Positions 18,007-25,011 of a DNA stretch of 64,000 nucleotides are shown here, piece after piece. Source of the stretch: Neisseriaceae bacterium (GTDB taxonomy: Bacteria > Pseudomonadota > Gammaproteobacteria > Burkholderiales > Neisseriaceae); contig JAGOQM010000005.1 of the NCBI GenBank assembly GCA_017991555.1, forward strand, positions 190,520 through 254,519. The letters are read 5' to 3'. The notes beneath the pieces are model-generated. The model had not been told where the DNA came from. It was given only the letters and a program-made list of their open reading frames with translations, and made no database searches. Made by a program: the position numbers and the translations under genes. How positions within the stretch are numbered: the first letter of the stretch is position 1; every line of letters starts with the position of its first letter.

Positions 18007-18852
18007 ATGAATACTGTAGCAACCCTGCCCATTTCGGGCAACACCAAGGTGGTGGTCATCATCGCCGACCCGATTGCCCACGTGCAAACGCCGCAGCTCT
18101 TGAACGCCCTGTTTCAGCAGGCGGGTTACGATGCCGTGTGCGTGCCCATGCACGTGGCCGCCGAAGATTTGGCCGGCTGCCTTGCCGCGCTGAAAACCAT
18201 CCGCAGCATCAGCGGCGCGGTGATCACGGTGCCCCATAAAATGGCCACGGCGCAGCTGTGCCAGCATCCAGGGCCACAGGCTCAGGTGATGGGCGCGGTC
18301 AACGCGATTCACTTTAACGCCGAGCGTGAAGTGGTGGGCGAAATGTTTGATGGCACAGGCTTTGTGCAAGGCCTGATTCATTCAGGCGTGGCCGTCAATG
18401 CGGCGCTGTCGGTTTACCTTGCCGGCGCCGGCGGTGTGGCGCGCGGCATTGCGTTTGCGCTCTTGGCCAGTGGCGTTCGCCAGCTACAGGTGTATAACCG
18501 CACCACGGCCAGCGCCGAGCAGCTGGTGGCGGCTTTACAAGCCTATGCGCCAGAAGCCGAGGTTCGCCTAGCCAGCAGCCAGCCAGAAGGAGTGGATTTG
18601 TGCGTCAACGCCACCTCGGCTGGCATGCTGGGCTTAGAAGCGCAGCTGCCGTTTGCCCTAGAGGGCGTGGGGGCCAACGCCTGCGTGGCCGAAGTAGTGA
18701 TGCAGCCAGAACAAACGCGGCTATTGCAACAGGCTGCGGCCAAGGGCATGAAAACGGTGACGGGCAAACAAATGCTGTTGGCTCAGGTGGCGCAGTTGGC
18801 GGCCTTCACGCTGAATGAACCGGCCTTGGCCGCAGTGAAGCTGGAGGGTTAA
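18007..18852 (+). CDS. AroE-like (shikimate/quinate dehydrogenase family) protein with altered substrate site
   Basis: 281 residues with the shikimate dehydrogenase fold: N-terminal substrate domain and a Rossmann domain with GAGGVAR (140-146) and NRT (164-166). The catalytic Lys78 (VPHK), Asn99 (GAVNA) and Asp115 (FDGTGF) are kept. The Ser-x-Ser pair that binds the shikimate carboxylate in AroE (HSxSP) is replaced by HVQTP (Val26, Thr28), so the substrate is probably not, or not only, shikimate. It lies 3 bases upstream of an SDR gene in a catabolic cluster, which argues against the biosynthetic role. NRT after strand 2 is NADP-like in AroE, an inference only. Confidence 0.8.
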   Translation: MNTVATLPISGNTKVVVIIADPIAHVQTPQLLNALFQQAGYDAVCVPMHVAAEDLAGCLAALKTIRSISGAVITVPHKMATAQLCQHPGPQAQVMGAVNAIHFNAEREVVGEMFDGTGFVQGLIHSGVAVNAALSVYLAGAGGVARGIAFALLASGVRQLQVYNRTTASAEQLVAALQAYAPEAEVRLASSQPEGVDLCVNATSAGMLGLEAQLPFALEGVGANACVAEVVMQPEQTRLLQQAAAKGMKTVTGKQMLLAQVAQLAAFTLNEPALAAVKLEG

Positions 18853-18855
18853 GCC

Positions 18856-19596
18856 ATGTTTCAATTTACCGGCAAGACCGTGTGGCTCACCGGCGCTTCT
18901 GGCGGCATTGCAGTGAGCTGCAGCCAAAAGCTGTATCAGGCCGGCGCCAACTTGGTGCTGTCCGATTTAAATCTGGCGGCACTGCAGCAGTTTGCTGATG
19001 GGCTTGACCCCAGCGGCGAGCGGGTGTTGGCGCTGCCGCAGGACGTGTCGGATTCGGCACAGGCCGAGCAGGTGGCTCAGGCCGCTGCGGCCCGCTTTGG
19101 TGGCATCGACATTGTGATTCCCTGTGCGGGCTTGTATTGGGAAAAGCCGCTGCGTGACGTATCGGACGCCGAATGGGCCAAGGTGACGTCGGTCAACCTA
19201 GACGGCGTGTTTTACACCATTCGCGCCGCCATGCCGTATTTGCGTGCCGGCGGTGCCATCGTGAACGTGACCTCGATGGCTGGCCATAAGGGCAGCTTGA
19301 ATCACGGCCACTATGCGGCTTCTAAGGGGGCGGTGTTAAACTTAACCCGTACTTTGGCGATGGAACTGGCGCCCGACATTCGCGTCAACAACGTGTCGCC
19401 GGGGCTGATTGACACGCCGATGATCGGCCAGCTGATGGCTGAAAAAGGCGAGCTGCTGATGGCTCAAACGCCTTTAAAACGGTTGGGTGGGGCAGATGAA
19501 GTGGCCGACGCCATTTTGTATTTGGCCTCGGACTTTGCCAGCTTCATCACCGGTGAAACCCTACACGTCAACGGTGGCTTATACATCGCCAGCTAA
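18856..19596 (+). CDS. Short-chain dehydrogenase/reductase (divergent glycine motif)
   Basis: 246-residue SDR, the last gene of the cluster, 3 bases after the AroE-like gene and therefore probably translationally coupled. The nucleotide motif is TGASGGIA (12-19): the last glycine of TGxxxGxG is Ala19. The usual NNAG is PCAG (89-92). Catalytic residues Asn114, Ser140, Tyr153 and Lys157 are all present, so it should be active. Asp37 in LSDLN suggests NAD. The C-terminus has ITGETLHVNGGLYIAS. The substrate is unknown; it may act one step before or after the AroE-like enzyme. Confidence 0.85.
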   Translation: MFQFTGKTVWLTGASGGIAVSCSQKLYQAGANLVLSDLNLAALQQFADGLDPSGERVLALPQDVSDSAQAEQVAQAAAARFGGIDIVIPCAGLYWEKPLRDVSDAEWAKVTSVNLDGVFYTIRAAMPYLRAGGAIVNVTSMAGHKGSLNHGHYAASKGAVLNLTRTLAMELAPDIRVNNVSPGLIDTPMIGQLMAEKGELLMAQTPLKRLGGADEVADAILYLASDFASFITGETLHVNGGLYIAS

Positions 19597-19608
19597 GGGG
19601 CAAAATCA

Positions 19609-19646
19609 AAGCGGCGCGCTGGGGAAACCAGCGCGCCGCTTTTTTG
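19609..19646 (+). terminator. Intrinsic terminator at the end of the catabolic cluster
   Basis: Fourteen-pair perfect stem (aagcggcgcgctgg 19609-19622, ccagcgcgccgctt 19628-19641), loop ggaaa, T-run to 19646. It lies between the convergent cluster and gntR and could serve both strands, although the A-run on the left is short. Confidence 0.93.
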
Positions 19647-19661
19647 AGGGCGACAGCAAGG

Positions 19662-20363
19662 TTAGGGCGTGTCGCCAAGGGTGCTGAACTGGTTCAGGCG
19701 GCGCTGGTAGTTGTACACTGCGGCCTTGCCTGCATCGAGTAAATGCTCGTCGTTGTGGGCGCAGGCCTGAGCCATGTCGCCGGCGAGAATGGCGCTTAAG
19801 ATCAGCTTTAAGTCGGCATGGCCTTGGCGCACGCGGTCTTCATACACAAAGGCAAAGTGTTTGAATAAGCCCACCCGTTCTTGGATGCGGTTGATGAACT
19901 CTTCCAGCACGCTGTTGTTGGCACCTTGCGACAAAAGGGCATAAAACTGGTCTTTGTAGGCCCAACGCTGAGCCACGGTGCCGTTTAAAAAGTCGGCGTC
20001 GAGGCGGTCGTATAAAGCTTGCAGCTGAGCATTGATGGCGTCGTTGGCGTTTTGCATGTACAGCTCAATCATCAGGCTTTCCACCCGCGCGCGCACCAGG
20101 TAGAGGTTAGTGATGTCTTCTTCGGTGAGCTTGGTGACGATGGGGCCCTGCATCGGGATCACGGTCACCAGCTGTTCGCTTTCCAACAGCCGCAGTACTT
20201 CTCTGACCACAGTGCGGGACACGCCGTAGCGCTCACACAAATGGGTTTCCGTGAGTCGGTCGCCCGGTAGAAACACGCCTTCCAAGATGTCGTTTTTCAA
20301 CAGCTGTGTCACCTGCTGTCGTAGCGGCGCGGCCTGCCGGCTGGCTAAATTTTTCCCTACCAT
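19662..20363 (-). CDS. GntR-family regulator, FadR/FCD subfamily
   Basis: 233 residues. The N-terminal winged helix-turn-helix (about 15-75) shows LKNDILEGVFLPGDRLTE and YGVSRTVVREVLRLLESEQLV, the GntR signature. The C-terminal all-helical FCD ligand domain (about 95-220) has LYLVRARVESLMIE and AHNDEHLL; the histidine and acidic residues are possible metal or carboxylate ligands. Regulators of this type usually repress catabolic genes and are released by an organic-acid intermediate. It converges with the catabolic cluster, and the same GTnnnAC-cored motif lies upstream of its own start (20391-20406) and twice upstream of the cluster, so autoregulation and control of the cluster are likely, by inference. 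Confidence 0.9.
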   Translation of the reverse strand: MVGKNLASRQAAPLRQQVTQLLKNDILEGVFLPGDRLTETHLCERYGVSRTVVREVLRLLESEQLVTVIPMQGPIVTKLTEEDITNLYLVRARVESLMIELYMQNANDAINAQLQALYDRLDADFLNGTVAQRWAYKDQFYALLSQGANNSVLEEFINRIQERVGLFKHFAFVYEDRVRQGHADLKLILSAILAGDMAQACAHNDEHLLDAGKAAVYNYQRRLNQFSTLGDTP

Positions 20364-20390
20364 GTGTCTGTACCTTTATTTTTTATAATA

Positions 20391-20406
20391 ATACTGTAAT
20401 ACGGAT
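20391..20406 (-). promoter_or_regulatory. GntR-type operator-like site 3, upstream of the gntR gene
   Basis: On the plus strand it reads atactgtaatacggat, core GT-AAT-AC at 20396-20402. It shares ataatactgta-taCGG with site 1 (9127-9143). On the minus strand a -10-like TATACT (20414-20409) lies directly before it; no good -35 is visible. Confidence 0.6.
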
Positions 20407-20496
20407 AGAGTATAGCCTAAAGACATGAGGAATTATATCTAAAAACGCGGTTTTTATGCCGTGCTTATGCGCTGAGCGCCGTGTTTCCCTGATGCT

Positions 20497-22014
20497 TTAG
20501 GCTTTGGACTGTGGCCGCAACGGTTTGGCCAACCAAACGATGCTGATGAGCAGTAAAAAGCACACCCCGGACAGCCAAAACAGTTCTTCTGCCCCTAAAA
20601 TGGCACTTTGTTGTGTGAGCATGTGTTCCATATAGGCCAGCTGTTGCGCTGGGTTGAGGCCCAGTTGCGTCAGCTGAGCTTGCCAGGCCTCGACCTCAGG
20701 CCGAAAAGGGCTGAGGTGTTCGCTGAGGCGGGCGTGGTGAAACACGGTTCGACGTTCCCACAACGTACCCGCCAATGAGGTACCGATGCCGCCGAATAAA
20801 ATCCGCAGTACGCTCGACAGGCTGGCGGCGCTGGCGATTTTTTCAGGGGGAATGGACGACAGGGTAATGGCGGTCAGGGGCAAAAAGAACATCGACAGGC
20901 CAATGCCTTGCAGCAGCTGGGGCCAAAATAGGGTCCAGTAAGACACCTCCACCGTGAAGTGGCTGCGCCAAACGTAGCCAATGGCGAAAATCACAAAGCT
21001 GAGGGTGGCGAGGGTGCGCATTTCAAACTTATGGCTGAAATGGCCAATCAAGGGCGAGAGCAGCAGCGGAAACAGCCCAATGGGGGCCACGGCTAGGCCC
21101 GCCCAGGTGGCGGTGTAGCCCAGCTGGGCCTGTAACACCATCGGCAGCAGCACAATATTGCCTAAGTACACCATAAAGGCCAGGCTTAAGGCGATGACGC
21201 CAACGCTGAAGTTGCGGTCGCGGAACAGGCTCAGCTCGACCACTGGGTCTTTGCTGCTGCTTTCCCAAATGATCAAATACACCAAGGTCACCACGGCGGT
21301 GACGGCCAAGATCACGATTTCGGTGGAGGCGAACCAGTCTAAGTCTTTGCCGCGATCAAGGAAGGTTTGCAGGGCGCCGACGCACAGGGTCAGCAAAATC
21401 AGGCCCACGATGTTGATCGGGGTGGCGCTGATCGGGGTTTCGCGCTGGCGCAGCAGCCGCCAGCCCAGTCCTGCGCAAAAGAGGCTGAGGGGCAGGTTGA
21501 GGTAGAAAATCCACGGCCACGACCAATAGTCGCTGATTAAGCCCCCAACAATGGGGCCCGCCACGGGGGCCACAATGGCCATCATCGACCACAGAGCCAA
21601 GGCCAGGTTGCGTTTTTGTGGGGCAAAACTGGCCATGAGCAGGCTTTGCGTTAACGGAATGATGGGTCCAGCCACCAGCCCTTGCAGCACGCGTAAGGCG
21701 ATCAAGAGTTCAAGGTTGGGGGCCAACCCACACAGCCAAGAGGTGAGGCCGAACAGCAGCGTCGACAGCACGAATAAGCGGACCTGGCCGATGCGCTTGG
21801 CCAGCCAGCCGGTTAGCGCCACTGAGATGGCGGTGGCGACCGCAAACGAGGTGATGACCCAAATGCTTTGCGATGAGGCCGCACCGAGGTCGCCGGCAAT
21901 AGAGGGCAGGGCCACATTGGCGATGGTGGTGCCCATGATTTGTAAAAAAACCGCCAGGGTTAAGGCAAGGGTGACCCATGCCAGGCGTGCGCCTTGTAAG
22001 GGAGGGTGGTTCAT
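20497..22014 (-). CDS. DHA2-family MFS transporter, divergent EmrB paralogue
   Basis: 505 residues with about 14 membrane segments, closely related to the EmrB-like protein encoded next to it (22238-23776). Shared stretches include WVITSFAVA, LTGWLAKR, LDRGKxLDWFASTEI and GYTATWAGLA. A notable difference is TM1: EmrB proteins and the neighbour have LDSTIANVALP, whereas this protein has MGTTIANVALP, so the conserved aspartate is missing. It also lacks the Gly-rich C-terminal tail. A terminator (22193-22220) separates it from the emr operon upstream, so it probably has its own promoter in the 22015-22190 gap. It could be a drug or organic-acid exporter with changed coupling. Confidence 0.88.
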   Translation of the reverse strand: MNHPPLQGARLAWVTLALTLAVFLQIMGTTIANVALPSIAGDLGAASSQSIWVITSFAVATAISVALTGWLAKRIGQVRLFVLSTLLFGLTSWLCGLAPNLELLIALRVLQGLVAGPIIPLTQSLLMASFAPQKRNLALALWSMMAIVAPVAGPIVGGLISDYWSWPWIFYLNLPLSLFCAGLGWRLLRQRETPISATPINIVGLILLTLCVGALQTFLDRGKDLDWFASTEIVILAVTAVVTLVYLIIWESSSKDPVVELSLFRDRNFSVGVIALSLAFMVYLGNIVLLPMVLQAQLGYTATWAGLAVAPIGLFPLLLSPLIGHFSHKFEMRTLATLSFVIFAIGYVWRSHFTVEVSYWTLFWPQLLQGIGLSMFFLPLTAITLSSIPPEKIASAASLSSVLRILFGGIGTSLAGTLWERRTVFHHARLSEHLSPFRPEVEAWQAQLTQLGLNPAQQLAYMEHMLTQQSAILGAEELFWLSGVCFLLLISIVWLAKPLRPQSKA

Positions 22015-22066
22015 ATCGTCCTGTCACTTGTCACGGAGGAAATAAAACCAGCTGGCACAATCACAG

Positions 22067-22106
22067 CTGGGACTACATTCAAATGGATATTTGAATGTAG
22101 TCCCAG
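22067..22106. repeat. Perfect 18-bp inverted repeat upstream of the divergent emrB paralogue
   Basis: ctgggactacattcaaat (22067-22084) and atttgaatgtagtcccag (22089-22106) around ggat. No T-run follows on either strand. It lies 53-92 bases upstream of the start at 22014, a position suited to an operator or a 5'-UTR structure. A TTGACA on the minus strand just upstream (within 22120-22130) could be a -35 element. Confidence 0.7.
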
Positions 22107-22192
22107 TTTAACGATTAACCCGTTGTCAAACAAGAGGATATTTGATTTAAATAGTTTTGTGTTTTTGTTGAATAATGGCAGCGGGCGGCCAT

Positions 22193-22220
22193 AAAAAAGG
22201 CCCTGCATCAAGCAGGGCCT
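22193..22220 (-). terminator. Intrinsic terminator of the emr operon
   Basis: Minus strand: stem aggccctgc/gcagggcct (22220-22212 with 22206-22198), loop ttgat, then six T (22198-22193). It lies 18 bases after the emrB stop. Confidence 0.92.
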
Positions 22221-22237
22221 AGGTGGAACATCATGGC

Positions 22238-23776
22238 TCAGTGGGCGCCGCCACCGCCGCTGGGGGCGGGGCCATTCATTGGTTTGGCAAACCAAATCAC
22301 CACCACCAAAATCAGGAACAGCACCCCGGAGGCCCAGAAAATTTCTGTGGCGCCCATGATGTGACTTTGCTGACTGATGGTGTTCTCGGTAAAGGCCGCA
22401 CTTTGGCTAGGCGACATGCCCAATGACCCCAGCTTGTCCATCCATGAAAGGGTGATGGGGTTGTAGTCGGTGAAGTTTTCGGTCAGCTGCGCATGGTGGA
22501 GGGTGGCGCGTCGTTCCCACATGGTGGTCGCCACCGAAGCGCCAATGCCCCCGAACAGAATCCGCACAAAGTTAGACAGGCTGGACGCGCTGGCAATTTG
22601 GTGTGGCTGCATGCGCGATAGGGTAATGCTGGTCAACGGCAAGAAGAACATCGACATCCCTAGGCCCTGCACAAACTGTGGCCAAAAAACGTCCCAAAAC
22701 GTCATTTGGGCGTTGAAGTGGCTACGCCAGAAAAAGCACACCGCATAGGTGACAAAGCTAAACGTCACCAGCAAGCGCATGTCTAGCCGCTGCCCATATT
22801 TGCCGATGAGGGGCGACAATATAATCGGCAGAATCCCAATCGGCGCGGCCGCCAGTCCGGCCCAGGTGGCGGTGTAGCCCATCTGGGTTTGCAACACCAA
22901 GGGCAGCAAGATGATGTTGCCCATGTACACCATAAAGGCCAGGCTTAAGCTGATGACCCCCACGGTAAAGTTACGGTCCTTAAACAGGTTCAGGTCAATG
23001 ATGGGGTATTTGGCCCCAATTTCCCAGATCACCAGATAGGTGAGCGCCACCACGGTAATCACCGCCAACGCAATGATTTCGGTCGAGGCAAACCAGTCTA
23101 GCTCTTTACCGCGGTCCAGCATCATTTGCAAGGCACCCACGCCCACGACCAGTAGGGATAAGCCCATGCGGTCGATGGGCAGGTGGGTGATCGGCGTTTC
23201 GCGGGTTTTGAGCTGGCGCCAGCTCACCACGGCGGCAAATAGGCCAATGGGTAAGTTGATGAAGAAAATCCAACCCCAGTGCCAGTTGTCGCTGATGATG
23301 CCGCCCAAAATGGGCCCAAAAATAGGCGCCACAATAATCGTCATCGACCACAAGGCCAAGGCCATGCCCCGTTTTTCGGGCGGATAGGCCGACAACAATA
23401 GGCTTTGCGACAGCGGAATCATGGGCCCAGCCACCGCCCCTTGCAGGATGCGGAAGAAAATCAACAGCTCTAGGCTAGGCGCAATCCCGCACAGCCAAGA
23501 GGCCAGGGTAAACAGCAAGGTGGACCAAACGAACAGTTTGACCTCGCCAAAGCGCTTGGCTAACCACCCCGTCAGCGGCACCGAAATGGCATTGGCCACC
23601 GCAAACGAGGTAATGACCCAAGTGCCCTGCGACGTGGCCGCCCCAAGGTTGCCAGAAATGGTCGGTAGGGCGACGTTGGCAATGGTGGAGTCCAAAACCT
23701 GCATGAACACCGCCAAAGACAAGGCCAAGGTCACCCAGACCAACCGCGATCCGTATAAAGGCTTGTGTGCCATCAT
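22238..23776 (-). CDS. emrB: Multidrug efflux MFS transporter EmrB
   Basis: Inner-membrane DHA2 drug:H+ antiporter of 512 residues, about 14 membrane segments. Very similar to E. coli EmrB: MQVLDSTIANVALPTISGNLG in TM1 with the conserved Asp, WVITSFAVANAISVPLTGWLAKR, IILGGxISDNWHWGWIFFINLPIG-type TM5 region, LDRGKELDWFASTEI, and the Gly-rich C-terminus ending GGGGAH. It works with the periplasmic adaptor EmrA (14 bases upstream) and an outer-membrane channel to expel hydrophobic compounds. Start at the first of two Met codons (23776 or 23773). Confidence 0.94.
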   Translation of the reverse strand: MMAHKPLYGSRLVWVTLALSLAVFMQVLDSTIANVALPTISGNLGAATSQGTWVITSFAVANAISVPLTGWLAKRFGEVKLFVWSTLLFTLASWLCGIAPSLELLIFFRILQGAVAGPMIPLSQSLLLSAYPPEKRGMALALWSMTIIVAPIFGPILGGIISDNWHWGWIFFINLPIGLFAAVVSWRQLKTRETPITHLPIDRMGLSLLVVGVGALQMMLDRGKELDWFASTEIIALAVITVVALTYLVIWEIGAKYPIIDLNLFKDRNFTVGVISLSLAFMVYMGNIILLPLVLQTQMGYTATWAGLAAAPIGILPIILSPLIGKYGQRLDMRLLVTFSFVTYAVCFFWRSHFNAQMTFWDVFWPQFVQGLGMSMFFLPLTSITLSRMQPHQIASASSLSNFVRILFGGIGASVATTMWERRATLHHAQLTENFTDYNPITLSWMDKLGSLGMSPSQSAAFTENTISQQSHIMGATEIFWASGVLFLILVVVIWFAKPMNGPAPSGGGGAH

Positions 23777-23790
23777 CTTGTCCTAAACAG

Positions 23791-25011
23791 TTATTGCACG
23801 TTGTCGGCAATGATTTCGGCGATCAGGGCGTCGGCCTGGGCTAGGTCAGGGGTGAGCGCTGAGCTTTTACGTACCGACAGGTTTTCAACCTTGGTGTCGG
23901 TCACATTTTTGCCTGCTTGGTCGGCGGTGTTGACCACCACGTGCATCGATAGGCCGACGCGCAGTGGGTTCTGAGCCAGTTCTTTCGGGTCTAAGCTAAT
24001 GCGCACCGGCACGCGTTGGACGATTTTAATCCAGTTGCCGGTGGCGTTTTGTGCGGGCAAGACCGAAAAGGCGCTGCCGGTACCGGCCGATAGGCCCATC
24101 ACCTTGCCTGAGTAGGTGACTTTTTTACCGTATAGGTCGGCCTTAATGTTCACTGGCTGGCCAATGCGTAGGTTCACCAGCTGGCTTTCTTTAAAGTTGG
24201 CGTCGATCCAGAGGTCGTTCAAGGGCACCACCGCCATGAGCGGGGCACCAGGATTGATGCGTTGGCCAACCTGGACGTTACGGCGGGCCACTTGGCCTTC
24301 AACCGGGGCGCGTAGGTGGGTCCGCTGTAGTTCTAACCAAGCCGTTTTTAAATGGCTGGCGGCGGTTTGTACCGCTGGCTGCTGGTCAATGCTGCTGTTG
24401 CCAATTAAGGCTTTGGCGGCTTTGGCTTGCTCTTGCGCGGCGGTTAGCTGGGCTTGGGCCGACAGCACCGCTTCGCGCGCGTGGCTCAGCTCTTCAGCCG
24501 AAATGGCGTCGGTGCCGGCCAGGCGTTCACGGCGTTGTAAGTCGGTTTGGGCCTTGGCCAACTGGGTGCTGCTCAACAATACCTGCGCATCAAACTGACG
24601 GGTGTTGGCGGTCAGCTGACGGTTTTGGCGCAGGGCGTTAATCAACTCGTTGCGGGCACGTTCAAAGGCCAGCTTGGCGTCATTTTCATCTAAAATCACC
24701 AGCGTTGCGCCGGCGGCCACGGTGTCGGTGTCTTCCACGTTGATTTGGGCCACGGTGCCGCTGATTTGGGGCGTGATCTGCACCACGTTGCCGTTTACAT
24801 AAGCGTCGTCGGTGGATTCCTCATGCTGCCAAATGAATAGCCACAACAGTAAGAATACCAGAGCAATAATGATGAACAGCAAGGTGGCCACCACCATGTT
24901 ACGCTTGCGTTTTTGGCCCATGGCGGTTTTTTTCATGCCGTGCTTTGGGGTTTTGTCTGCCGCCGCTTCTGGGGCAGTGGTGGTTTGTGGGGTGTGTGTG
25001 TCTTGACTCAT
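23791..25011 (-). CDS. emrA: Membrane-fusion protein EmrA (HlyD family)
   Basis: Periplasmic adaptor linking EmrB to the outer-membrane channel. 406 residues: cytoplasmic basic N-terminus, one membrane anchor at about 39-61, then the beta-barrel/lipoyl half-motif STDDAYVNGNVVQITPQISGTV, a long helical hairpin (about 115-215, rich in Ala, Gln and Leu), and the second lipoyl half (HLRAPVEGQVARRNVQVGQRI). DLWIDANFKESQL is typical of EmrA. The start overlaps the stop of the upstream outer-membrane factor gene by 4 bases (ATGA), so the two are translationally coupled. Confidence 0.94.
   Translation of the reverse strand: MSQDTHTPQTTTAPEAAADKTPKHGMKKTAMGQKRKRNMVVATLLFIIIALVFLLLWLFIWQHEESTDDAYVNGNVVQITPQISGTVAQINVEDTDTVAAGATLVILDENDAKLAFERARNELINALRQNRQLTANTRQFDAQVLLSSTQLAKAQTDLQRRERLAGTDAISAEELSHAREAVLSAQAQLTAAQEQAKAAKALIGNSSIDQQPAVQTAASHLKTAWLELQRTHLRAPVEGQVARRNVQVGQRINPGAPLMAVVPLNDLWIDANFKESQLVNLRIGQPVNIKADLYGKKVTYSGKVMGLSAGTGSAFSVLPAQNATGNWIKIVQRVPVRISLDPKELAQNPLRVGLSMHVVVNTADQAGKNVTDTKVENLSVRKSSALTPDLAQADALIAEIIADNVQ

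Noticed and set aside
9301..19596. Simple assignment of the cluster as acetoin catabolism (aco)
   Set aside because: E1-E2-E3 plus an aldehyde dehydrogenase would fit, but AcoR, AcoX and separate AcoA/AcoB genes are absent, and the AroE-like and MHS genes are unexplained by that pathway.
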